Assembly: GCA_963402885.1 (NCBI GenBank)
Contig: OY727103.1
Span: 15,588,085 to 15,652,084, forward strand
From: Antedon bifida
Taxonomy: Eukaryota > Echinodermata > Crinoidea > Comatulida > Antedonidae
DNA: 64,000 nucleotides
Reading direction: 5' to 3'
The notes below the pieces were generated by a model that was not told the origin of the DNA, searched no databases, and saw nothing but the letters and a program-made list of their open reading frames with translations. Positions 24,831 through 35,847 of the stretch are shown here, in pieces. Position 1 is the stretch's first letter. Each line of letters starts with the position of its first letter. Both the position numbers and the translations under genes were made by a program.

Positions 24831-25829
24831 TTATATTATATAGGCCTACTTACGTTCGACAGGAAGTTTGTTTGATTTAAATGTATCGTTGGAAACTAGA
24901 TGAAAACACCACAAGTAAAGATAAACCTGAGCTAGCTAGGCCTAGGTAGGCCGACTGTGTTTTTTTTTGTCAACCGTCAACAAGTTATCGACCCCGAGTT
25001 GACTTTTAACAATATTGTAAGTTAATATTATTTTCATTAATTAATTTATTTTTTTTTACATTAAATAGAAATAAATAATATTTAGATAATTATAGATAAT
25101 TTAAGTGATAGTACATCAACATTTTTAACCAGATTATTTTCATTTCTTTTTTGCAAAAAGAAATTGTCTAGGAGAGCCTAAACATGGATGCCTCCATGAA
25201 TCAAATTAATTTGTTTTTCGATTCAACCTAATTAATGAGGTAATAATCATAAATGTAAACTTGTGTCCTAAATATTGAAGCTGTAATTGTTATTTTTAAT
25301 TGTGGACACCTTAAACAAAAATAAAACTAATATCAAAGCCTGTATAATCTAAATTTAGGCTAGGCATATGCTAGCCTTCCTCTATCTGTAAGTTCATTTG
25401 TAAGTACGGGTAGCTGCCGTGCTGGCATGCCAATGGAAATAACGTAAATCTATAACTCTTAGGCCTAGGAAAATTATAACTCAGTATAACACCAAGAACT
25501 CTAGAGAATGGACCATTTATATCGTGTGTATGACCATGATAGGATTTCTTGATTAAATTTTGCATTTTCAAAAACAATTTAAGGCTATTTTGAGTATTAA
25601 TAATTATAGGCTTACATACATATCCAAATCACAATGACGTGAGTTTTTTATATCGTTTACTTTCCTGTGCGGATAGGAAACATGAATTTGATGCACTTTC
25701 TACCATGCTAAATAGCCTATATATTGAAAATAATTTACAGTGTTACACTCAATGTAATGCTAAATGTAAAACTATAAATGCACTTTGACTGCTTTGACCT
25801 TTATACTAACGTTTTTACATTACACTAGA

Positions 25830-26580
25830 ATGTTGTTGAAAGCAATGGACACTGAAAAACAGTTTGAAAATGAGGAAGATATATCTGCTACAGTTACCAT
25901 GACAACATGGATCATGCAACTATGGTATTCCGATGACATACAAATAAGGATCTGTCGACTACTCGTATACTCCATCATAGTTTTACTTTTTCTTATCTAT
26001 GTTGCTTGGAGGCTGTATGGACCGGTTATATCAAATATGTATATCAAACAAGGTATAACATTAAAGTGGTGGGCCAGATTGTTAAATATTGCTAGTACAG
26101 TACTACAAAAGAATGTATGAATACAGAATGAAAATAATATATTCAAAAGGTTGAGGGTTGGTAGCAAGATTTTTAAATTAAATATACTTTCATTAATAAC
26201 TTTGCTTTTAAAGGCTTTTCAAACCCAACTAGTCCAGAAAGAGATCTTTCAAATGCAAGGTAAATGAATACTTAATACGTTATTATTTATTTATACAATT
26301 GTTTAGAAGCTTTGTGAAATAATTACTCAAGTATTCTAACCATTATTTGATTGCCTTCATTTTAGGTGTGAAGATGTGCCAACTAGTTCTTCCTCGGATA
26401 AAAAAACAAATTGAAATTATGGATGTTACTGAGATTTATTTTAGTGCAATATACAGAAGAATTTGTGAAAACTTGAGCCATAATGGAGACGGCCTGCAAA
26501 GGGCTCAGTTGATGTCCATGCAGTATTATGATATTACTAAAGAGAAATTACCTAAACATTTGCAGAATTTTTCTCATTAA
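25830..26580 (+). CDS. Small single-pass membrane protein with a frame-changing exon
   Basis: The coding exon begins directly after an acceptor (AG at 25827-25828) and runs from ATG at 25830, or from the in-frame ATG at 25845, to 26052. It encodes an acidic N-terminus, LWYSDDIQIRICR, and one hydrophobic helix, LLVYSIIVLLFLIYVAW. Two continuations fit. With the 46-base exon 26214-26259, the 26366 exon is read in one frame and ends at TGA 26412-26414, giving 105 residues with a Ser-rich tail. Skipping that exon reads the last exon in another frame to TAA 26578-26580, giving 145 residues with the tail VKMCQLVLPRIKKQIEIM onward. Both junctions have GT/AG ends. I do not recognise the family. It runs tail-to-tail into GLYCTK. 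Confidence 0.6.
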
Positions 26581-26690
26581 AAAAATTAGACTACAAATTG
26601 ATGGGGTAGAAATAATATTATTATAATGTAATTACATTAATGAAGTATAATGTATTTAGTCTTTTATGACTAAACAATTCAAATTTAACT

Positions 26691-29165
26691 TTATTGTGAA
26701 TTATTTGGACTGAGAAGCATAATATGTATATCCATAACATTGGTACCAGTTAATCCAGTTTTTATTAAATACATTCCATCGTTAAATGTAGAATAAAAAG
26801 AGTATGAATCGTTATTATCAAGAAATTCTTGAGGGTGTAGGTTTCTATGACTAGCTTCATTACACAGGGATGGATAAGCTATAGCCCCAGCAGCATCTGT
26901 AGGCCCATCTTGTCCATCAGTTCCGGCACTCAACAACACCATTCGGCAGCCCGTCTTCACTCTATCCACTGCTGTCAATGTATTGTTGCAGGTTAAATCT
27001 TCCACTGATTTCTTTTGCCAATGAACAGCTGCAGCAAGAGCTAACTCCTGGTTCCTACCACCTTTACCGTTTCCTTTTAATGTCACAGTGGGTTCTCCTC
27101 CTACTAGTAAACAAAGAGGTTTATCTGAAGATGCAATATATTCAAGAAGATGACCACCAAAAGATTTAGAGACACCAAATTTAGATAATATGTTTATGCT
27201 ATCCAACAGTTTCAATTCAATGCCTTTGTATGACGATACAGATTTCCTATACTGCATTAAGAGTCCAATCAACATGGAGAGATTACAGTAAGCATCTGCT
27301 AAATCTTTTGCTTCCCCATGAATTCCTGAAGATATTATCAATGGATGATAGCCTAGCTCTTGAGCCTTCTCACAACCTCTTTGCAATGCTAACTGATTAC
27401 TGCCAACGACGACATTCTGAACATGAGAGAAATTTGTCTCCATTCTATTGGTTTGATGTTTTGTGGCAGCCTCTTTTAACGTATCCATGACTGATGATGG
27501 CATCAAAGTCTCTGCACCAAACTTTGAGATGATGGCAAGTGCATCATTTGCATTTGATGCATCTGCAACAGTTGGTCCGCTAGCTATCATGTCCAGTTGG
27601 TCGTTAATGATATCAGATAAAATAAAGGAGATTACCTAAAAAAATAAAAAAAAATTTAATTTAGGCTAGTTGAGGTAAAAAGTACGGAATAGACTGTCCG
27701 TATGGTCAACCATGACTGTAATGATCATTTTTTATTGACATGGTTGACTCTGCGTCTAAAATGTCCATGTTGCCAAGAAACAACTGGAAAACAATGCATT
27801 GATAGGAAATAATGAATTTGATGCATTGTCAATAGACTGTGTCAATTGCCTTCACACCACATATTGGCTCATCATTTATGCCTATAGTTTGTAGTTACTT
27901 TATCTTTAATTTACATGCATAATTGACCGCACCGATAGCCTCATCCAGATTTTACAGTAGCTAATAGCTATTTATAGAATTTGCATAAAGTTGTACCCCA
28001 AGCTTGATTTCTTTACCTTGGCAGGTTTTGCAAGTCTGGCCAGGCCACCACCTTTCAACTTTGACAGTTTCTTTCTGACTGTATTTAGTTCTTGTATTGT
28101 GGCACCGCTCCTTGCTAGAATTTTAGTAGCTTGCAGCTTATCATTTAGTGTTACAGGATCCACAGGCAATGGAAGCAAAGCAGAACCACCTCCTATGTAA
28201 TTGGAATTTTCAAAAATAATTGTGTTTAATAGTAAAGATGATTTTTTAAGGAAAACTGGCAAAATGACTTTGGCTTTTTTCCACTTATTTATTTGATCCC
28301 TTCATTCTTAACATTTACTAATTATGTTTCATTTTGGTGAGATGCTCATTGCAAGAAAAATTGCCACAAAGTAACAAAGATATATACTGGCTACCAAAAG
28401 ATCAAAACATTTTTTTTATGATTTATGCACTAAATGCTTTTCTTTCTGAAATATGTAAAAACAATTCACAGTATGCTATTAAAGAATATCGAATTGGATA
28501 ATTCAACATACAGTACCTGATATCAACACAATCAGAATATCATCTTCTCCAACATTTTCTGCCACTGACGTGATTTCCTTTGCAGCATTCATTGCAGGTT
28601 CATCAGGAAGGTTATCTGCAGCTCCCTCTACCACTTTGACCTTACTGTCCAATTTTAATAATAGATCACTAAAAAAATAAAGTAATTTAAATTATGATAT
28701 CCCAATAATCTTTTACTTAAATAAACATAGTATTGCATTAAATTCAAATCAATTCATTTAAAATGTTTATTCCAAAATAATGTACAAAGTAATAACTTAT
28801 AATTTATTAAGATTAAGGATTAATTTATAGACAATAGTTTACCTCTGACCAGAAGCCCTGAAAGCTTCCTGGATCCCAAACGGCACACTGATAACACCCA
28901 GTGCCAGATGTTCTTCAAGAATCTCTTCAACAGCAGCTGCCATCCCAATAACAGCCTTGCCAAAACCAACCATATGAACATTGTGGTTGATACTGTAACT
29001 GCATCCATCCACTACTAGTCTGTTGCCATCCACAAGTAGTGACCGTTTGACCATCTGGTGTGGGAGGACAGAATTGACTGCTGCCTCAAAGATCTGTTCA
29101 GCATCATAAGTCAAAGATTTGCTCATTTTTCGAAAATTTGATAAACATCGGAAAAGTTGCTGCAT
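26691..29165 (-). CDS. GLYCTK: Glycerate kinase (GLYCTK, class II / MOFRL family)
   Basis: Four coding exons on the minus strand join in phase: 29165-28843, 28668-28517, 28192-28017 and 27635-26691. They give 531 residues, against 523 in human. Family blocks run in order. [13 protein letters not shown] is near the N-terminus. [13 protein letters not shown] spans the exon 2/3 junction near residue 158. [20 protein letters not shown] and [10 protein letters not shown]-type sequence follow (here [10 protein letters not shown]). In the C-terminal MOFRL domain are [19 protein letters not shown] (about 396-414) and [10 protein letters not shown] (about 454-463). The enzyme is known to phosphorylate D-glycerate using ATP, linking serine and fructose breakdown to glycolysis. 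The first 14 residues before MSKSLTYD could be a weak mitochondrial presequence. The stop codon TAA overlaps an AATAAA hexamer on the coding strand (26694-26689). Confidence 0.95.
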
Positions 29166-29800
29166 ATTTTGGAATATTAACTTTCATTCCCACACTCTTT
29201 TCTATCTATATATATTCACTATTGAAACCTGGATAGACGATTAAAAAAATATATTATTATTTAAATCAACTACACTGATGACCGTTACGTTAAATGTGAT
29301 AGTAGTAGACCTACCAAACCACCGTCTACAGGCTAGCTAGTAGTATGCTGGATAGACTCTGATAGAGACTCTAGCTAGCTAGATTACTGGGCAGGTAGGG
29401 CCTCCTCTACTCTCTAGACTGAGTAGACCTACTACTAGAGCTAGCTAACTAAGGAGTAAGGGCCAGGCCTAACTAGCTAGGCCTAGCTAGCCTAACCCAA
29501 ATAATAAAAACTACTGCATACAAATGTTAAAATATTCTAATTTGTTTCTCACTATCTGTACATACTATATAAAAACAGGGATCAGTTGCTACATATTATA
29601 CAAACAGATTTCTGATCTTAATACTGTAATTATAAATTAATGAGGAAAATGTGTCTTTTTTAAATACCTCCCTAAACTAGTTCACGCACCAGTAGTCACA
29701 ATATAAACAAAAACGAGCGCCACCAACGTTCCGACAAAAATTCACTTTCGGAAGATTTTATGTGTTTTATTTTACATAAAAAGAGTATGATAACACGTAG
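29166..29800. promoter_or_regulatory. GLYCTK upstream region with CTAGC-rich stretch
   Basis: This is the non-coding upstream side of GLYCTK. From 29325 to 29500 it is dominated by CTAGCTAG, TAGGCCTA and CTAGACTGAGTAG words that are locally self-complementary. No gene is seen. The promoter role is inferred from position. Confidence 0.35.
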
Positions 29801-29899
29801 ACCTATTTATAACCAAAATAGCATTTCTTTTAAACAAAAACAAAAAAAGAAAATTATAATACGTACTGCGATTGCGCAACTCTGAAAAAATCGGATCGG

Positions 29900-32010
29900 A
29901 TTTCAACGAGTGAATCCGAAGTCCCTAGCTGACTATTGACCAATCAGATCACGGGAATTTCGATCGTCTGCGCTGATTTCGTTTCTTCCCTGCTGCGGAC
30001 CCTCTGCTGCTTGACTTTTCCACCATCAAAAAACGATAATAAAAGTAAGTATAATAAGCCTACTGATTTGACAGAAGGCAAAGAAATATATAATATAAAT
30101 ATATACACCTTTAAAACATTATTGTGACATCAGTAGACGTCAATTTAATTAATATAAAGGTGGTGCTTTGCTAGGCCTCTCTTCCACTTTCGACCAATGC
30201 ACACCAGCCAGTGCAGTGCGAAGTACGTACTTACGCCCTGTTGCTTGGCTACACCATTCGCGTTAATGGTTCCATCATTAATAGGCCTACACAATGGGTA
30301 GGCCTACATAATGGGTATCCCTACACATTTGAATATCTTCACAATTCATAGAATATTATTTTTAAATGAGGGTACTGAGTATAGGCCTACTAGTCTAGTT
30401 TGTATAAAAAAAATCATTTAATTTAAAATAATATTTAATAATGAATGGAGCAAGTGCCAATAATACCATATTAATTTTTAAATTATGCATTCTGGATTTT
30501 AACCATCGTCTTTTATTTTCAGATATGACAATTACTAACTGCAGGAACTACATCGACACTCAACATCACTTTTTGACTAGAAGTATGTTTTTGAATCGCA
30601 GTTTGTAAAAAAAAAATTATGGTATGTTGAATATATTATAAAACATTGCCTACAATTGTTTTGCATGGCTATACTTAAATGGCATATCAAATAAAAATGT
30701 TGTTCCACAGAAATTAAACAACTACTAATTAATTATGACTTTTTTAATTTGAGTGCACAAGTTCACGTCCAAATGCGTCCTAGTTTGGTATTCCAGTCCA
30801 CAGAAAATAAATTGAAATATATAGCGCCCTCTAATTTTTAATAACTCAATGTAGCATGTATATAATAATCATGAACAGCACCCTCTATATGTTTTTTTTC
30901 CAGCGAATAGTTCTATATCGACCATAACATAGGCCGAGTCTGTTAATTTCAAAATAGTGTATTGTCTTTTCTGAACATTTTATTTCATCACTTTTAAAAT
31001 TATTTTTTCCAAATATTTTTTCAGGAACTCTTGTAACCAGATAAAGAATAGATGATAATACAGTTAGCTGTTGCAGCTAAACACCAAAGGTAATTTAAGG
31101 TCCAATGGTTTTCAGTTCAAAATACAAAATGACTTGCAGTTGGACACCAAATTTTGAACCCAGCCTAACTAAAGTTTAAAAAAAGTAAAAACACAACGGA
31201 TTCGATAGTATCCAGTGTAGTTGACGCAAATTACCCTTGTGTGATGAGCAGTCTTTCGGAATCGATCATTATTTTTAACTAAAGAAATTGCATAAAATTT
31301 TCAAACAACATGATGTCAACATAATCCTACTAATAAATATAGAGACACAAAATTGTTATATGGTAAACTCTTATATTACATTTCTATTTTAACTCACCTC
31401 CTTCTGAATGTCCCTCATTGCTACAGTCAACTGCAGACAAGCTTCTAAGTAAAGCCTAGGCTTCAGTCAGCTCCAGGCTTAATAAGCCTCTCAGTAAGGC
31501 TTGTGTCACCTCCAGGCTTAGTAAGCCTCTCAGTAAGGCTTGTGTCAGCTCTAGGCTTAGTAAGCCTCTCAGTAAGGCTTGTGTCAGCTCCAGGCTTAGT
31601 AAGCCTCTCAGTAAGGCTTGTGTCAGCTCTAGGCTTAGTAAGCCTCTCAGTAAGGCTTAAGTCACCTCCAGGCTTAATAAGCCTCTCAGTACAGGCTTAA
31701 GTCAGCTCCTATAAACCATTGTACTAGCCTTCCATGCTGTGTTCTTGCACAACAAGCTACACATGCCAAATGAACTAACATAGCTCAAGCATGCAAAGTT
31801 CTAATTTACATAAAATTTGCATAACACATCTGTTGATGCACTCAAGCATTTATACCGAATACTATATTGCTGGCACTGAACTCAAATAAAGGTGTGTACA
31901 GAACAGAAGTAAACAAAAGGAGCAGAAAAACAAATCCTAAAAATTTATTATTTATTATATTTGTTTATCTTTTAGGTGAAACAGAATTGGAAACTTGGAT
32001 TGGATTTTAA
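29900..32010 (+). ncRNA. Possible spliced non-coding transcript divergent from GLYCTK
   Basis: Several consecutive good splice sites line up on the plus strand. They are a donor at 30045 (AAAAGTAAGTAT), an exon at 30523-30582 (TATTTTCAG before it), an exon at 31025-31089 (TTTTTCAG before, GTAATT after) and an acceptor ending at 31975. A CCAAT-like ACCAATCAG lies at about 29939. Reading frames across these junctions close quickly, so protein coding is not supported. Because transcription here is only predicted from splice motifs, confidence is low. Confidence 0.25.
31441..31710 (+). repeat. 39-bp minisatellite
   Basis: About six head-to-tail units contain CTCCAGGCTTAGTAAGCCTC and TCAGTAAGGCTTGTGTCA. 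The unit is 39 bases, a multiple of three, so a repetitive open frame (LVSLSVRL) crosses it by chance. Within each unit AGGCTTAGTAAGCCT is a near-palindrome. Confidence 0.9.
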
Positions 32011-32335
32011 TGAAGTATTCTTTGTGTGGAAAGCTACATTTTCGTGACCATTTTTTCACCAGCCGCACCAAAATATAGTTTTATTACCCTGTACTATAGT
32101 ACAGAGAATTTCCACTATATATAATATATATTACTATAATCTATTATCATCCGCGATCCAGCTGCTCCATCTGATTGCCATTGTCTTTGTACTTAGCCCC
32201 AACCTCAATAAAGTTAATCCCTGTGTTGTGTCTATTTTTTTAAACTCTATTTAAGTTATAGTATAGGCATACTGTATAGATAGGCATATCAATTATTTGC
32301 AATTATTTAAAAAAACATGTTAATGTTCATTATGA

Positions 32336-32472
32336 TTTTAATTAGTCTGGTAGGCATATATATACAGTACTTTATTTTATCAGCTGATTTCACATTTTAT
32401 TATTGTCTATGATGTATTTTAATTAGTCTGGTAGGCATATATATACTTTATTTAATCAGCTGATTTCACATG
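32336..32472 (+). repeat. Two-copy duplication of about 75 bp
   Basis: AATTAGTCTGGTAGGCATAT followed by ATATAC...TTTAT and CAGCTGATTTCACAT occurs twice in a row, at about 32340 and 32420. It is a simple local duplication with no gene. Confidence 0.75.
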
Positions 32473-32699
32473 TCTTTTTTTTCTAAATAATCGCTTAATT
32501 TAATGGTAATAATAATATCTTTAAACTTTCCATACGATTTAGTTAATGTTTAGGCATATAATTATCAGTTATTGGTAGGCATATTGATATTAATTACAGT
32601 AGAGTGGTAGGCGTATTTGTAAGGTAAGTTTTTAAAAACTACTGTACTTGTGGCAGCCAGAAAAAGAAGGTTAAGATGCAGGAACTCTGGAACTTTAAA

Positions 32700-33895
32700 G
32701 TGCTAGTATTAAAGGCGCCCTCACTTAACAATTTGCATTGAACGATGAGGGCGTTCTTTATAACTAGTGCGCCCTCTATATTGTAGTATGTGTGTAAAGG
32801 GCGCCCTCGCTTGTTGGGAAAAGGCTCTATAGGGACTTCTACGTCATTTCTTTTTAAAAGCTAGTGCGCCCTCTATATTGTGGTAGGTGTGTAAAGGGCG
32901 CCCTCGCTTATTGAAAAAAGGCTCTGATGGGACTCCTACGTCATTTTTTCTTTAAAAGCTAGTGCGCCCTCTATATTGTGGTAGGTGTGTAAAGGGCGCC
33001 CTCGCTTGTTGGGTAAAGACTCTGTAGGGACTCCTACGTCATTTTTTTTTAAAGCTAGTGCGCCCTCTATATTGTGGTAGGTGTGTAAAGGGCGCCCTCG
33101 CTTGTTGGGTAAAGGCTCTGTAGGGACTCCTACGTCATTTTTTTTTTAAGCTAGTGCGCCCTCTATATTGTGGTGGGTGTGTAAAGGGCGCCCTCGCTTG
33201 TTGGGTAAAGGCTCTGTAGGGGACTTCTACGTCATTTTTTTAAAAGCTAGTGCGCCCTCTATATTGTGGTAGGTGTGTAAAGGGCGCCCTCGCTTGTTGG
33301 GTAAAAGCTCTGTAGAGGACTCCTACGTCATTTTTTTAAAAGCTAGTGCGCCCTCTATATTGTGGTAGGTGTTTAAAGGGCGCCCTCGCTTGTTGGGTAA
33401 GGGCTCTGTAGGGGACTCCTACGTCATTTTTTTTTAAGCTAGTGCGCCCTCTATATTGTGGTGGGTGTGTAAAGGGCGCCCTCGCTTGTTGGGTAAAGGC
33501 TCTGTAAGGGACTCCTACGTCATTTTTTTAAAAGCTAGTGCGCCCTCTATATTGTGGTAGGTGTGTAAAGGGCGCCCTCGCTTGTTGGGTAAAGGCTCTG
33601 TAGAGGACTCCTACGTCATTTTTTTTTTAAGCTAGTGCGCCCTCTATATTGTGGTAGGTGTGTAAAGGGCGCCCTCGCTTGTTGGGTAAAGGCTCTGTAG
33701 GGACTCCTACGTCATTTTTTATTTAAGCTAGTGCGCCCTCTATATTGTGGTATGTGCGTATAGGGCGCCCTCATTTGTTGGGAAATGGCTCTGTAGGGAC
33801 TCCTACGTCATTTTTTTTATTTGGTGAGGGCGCCCTTCATAAACTGGCTGCAGCATAGAGGGCGCCCTTTGAGTCGGTGAAGGGCGCCCTCAGGC
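32700..33895 (+). repeat. 96-bp tandem array, 11 copies
   Basis: Units begin CTAGTGCGCCCTCTATATTG at 32764, 32861, 32959, 33055, 33151, 33247, 33343, 33439, 33535, 33632 and 33728, a spacing of 96-98 bases. Each unit also holds AAAGGGCGCCCTCGC with the palindrome GGGCGCCC, and CTCCTACGTCATTTTTT with a CRE half-site (TGACGTA on the other strand). A variable T-run ends each unit. The flanks at 32710-32760 and 33825-33895 carry extra GGGCGCCC copies in a different spacing, some inverted. Confidence 0.95.
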
Positions 33896-35840
33896 GGTTG
33901 GTGGTCAGACACTTCAACAATAAAAGACAAACAAATGTACATTGCATGTTGGTGTTTATTTGTTGAGACGAAAAAAAAAATGCACCTCTCTACAACACCC
34001 TCCATGTGCCCCACTTCACCAATGTAACCCACTCTACTACACCGTGAATATGTTCCCACAAGTCATGTCCGCCACAACCACCAAGCTGCAAGAATGCTCT
34101 AAGAAATCTAGAAAGTCAAAGACACAAGTTCCAATCAGGCATGATTAAAGTTCAATGTCAACTACAGAAAGACCAAACACAAGTGAGAACTCAATACTCC
34201 AATGCAGGGACGCTGACACATGAGGGAATCGCCCTGGGCTCTCCCAAACGTCCTCAGGAGTGGAGTTATATACTATTTTAGCAAAGGAATTAAAAGTTGA
34301 ATATGTTTATATTAAAATTTGGATATTAAAATTATATTTTGACACAAGTTTTAATAAAAATCTATAAAATAAATATGAATAATAAAGAATTTTGATAAAG
34401 TTTTGATATACATTCACCTATATTATTTTTAACATAACCAGAAGGTTACATTGTATATTAATATTTACAGTTCGAAAGGTAAGAGGTCCTAAGACTAAAT
34501 TCCCAAAACATCAAACTGGACGCATTTATGTTGAACGAAGCTTGTAATAGTCTAGCACGACACAAATGCAAACCAATCTTTTGTTGTGGGAAATAAAGCC
34601 AGACTGGTTTCAGAAAATTAGATGTCAATAATTTGGATACCTATATTAAGCTCAAGAAAACAAATTGTGCAGTACATAATTTGGATTAAATATTTTAATA
34701 AGGTTGACTCTCTGGTAATACCAAACCCAACGACTTCGTTTTCAGGACAGCACAGTGTAATTGTTATACTGCCCAACTCATTTACCCTTCAGATACGGTA
34801 CCAACTATTCCTATCTTAAATTAAGAGAAGTCATTATTTTTTTTTTTTTTATTCAGAATGTTTGTAGTAACCAACTGTGTCTATGTTTTGTTCACTGTGT
34901 GTATACTACTGTATGTATATACTCTACCAAACCAAACCATCAGCCTAAATTTAATTTAAAATAATTATATTAATCAAATGATTAAATTAAGATTAGATTA
35001 AATTATTAAAGTAGCTTTATATTTATTTTTTACAAAGATACTTAATTTTAAATAACATTTTGTATACTTGGTTGTATACCCAACTACTAAGTTTTGATTT
35101 AAAACTGATTATTATTTAATTATTTTAATATATAACAAATTGTATTACTATTATTAGGTTAAATACCTAGTGTTACATTAACAAATATTTATTGGGAAAC
35201 ATTACAATTACCTAACTTGCAAAATATAAATTAAATAGACCTAACACTATTTATATTTTACCTTTTATTAAAATGTAATTTAAATAAATTGTAGTACATC
35301 AGGAGGATTATGACCAATGGCACAGCACACACAACAGCAGTGCCTATAACTGCGTCAATGGAACTTGTAAATATCAAATGTATTAGAAGATACCTAACAT
35401 TAAAAATACATCTAAATTTATTTTTTAGCTATTAAATTGACTAGTTTATATTTGCATATCAACTGGCTTATCCTAATTAAAACTTATATAAAGAGTTCAT
35501 ATAATTTATTATTATTACTTTGATTAATAAATATAATAGCTTTTTAAAACAACTATTCCTAGCTACAGTAACTTATTAATGTTTGTTTTGGTAGAAAATA
35601 CACTTGATGAATGATGCTTTACAAAATACTCAATTAATAATAATTTATATTTTAATTACATTAATGACTTCTTGAATTTGTGTGGACCGAAAAAAAAAAA
35701 AATTAAATTATGCATTTACGCAAGTTTTAAATTATATATTTATAAATTGTTTTTATTATATTTGCAACAAAAAATTGTAAACAAAATTACCAACATTTAT
35801 TTAATTGTTATTTTAAATTAATAAAGAGATAAACTTAAAT
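33896..35840. other. Intergenic spacer, no gene seen
   Basis: AT-rich DNA between two minisatellites. A short segment at 33971-34024 recurs inverted at 37616-37666. No coding, RNA or mobile element could be recognised otherwise. Confidence 0.5.
33971..34024 (+). repeat. Dispersed repeat, partner inverted at 37616-37666
   Basis: AAAAAATGCACCTCTCT followed by ACACCC, then a GTGCC/CACT-rich stretch. The reverse complement of 37616-37666 shows the same order with scattered substitutions. The pair flanks the 28/33-bp minisatellite. Confidence 0.6.
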
Positions 35841-35847
35841 TGGCCAT

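Noticed and set aside
26978-27490. Plus-strand open frames inside GLYCTK
   Set aside because: They are antisense to the long terminal exon, which carries the MOFRL domain motifs on the minus strand.
31503-31700. 65-codon repetitive open frame (LVSLSVRL repeats)
   Set aside because: It is a by-product of the 39-base tandem repeat, whose unit length is a multiple of three. No start context, splice site or domain supports coding.
31441-33895. CRISPR array
   Set aside because: The repeats have no unique spacers of constant length. They are head-to-tail minisatellites in an animal genome.
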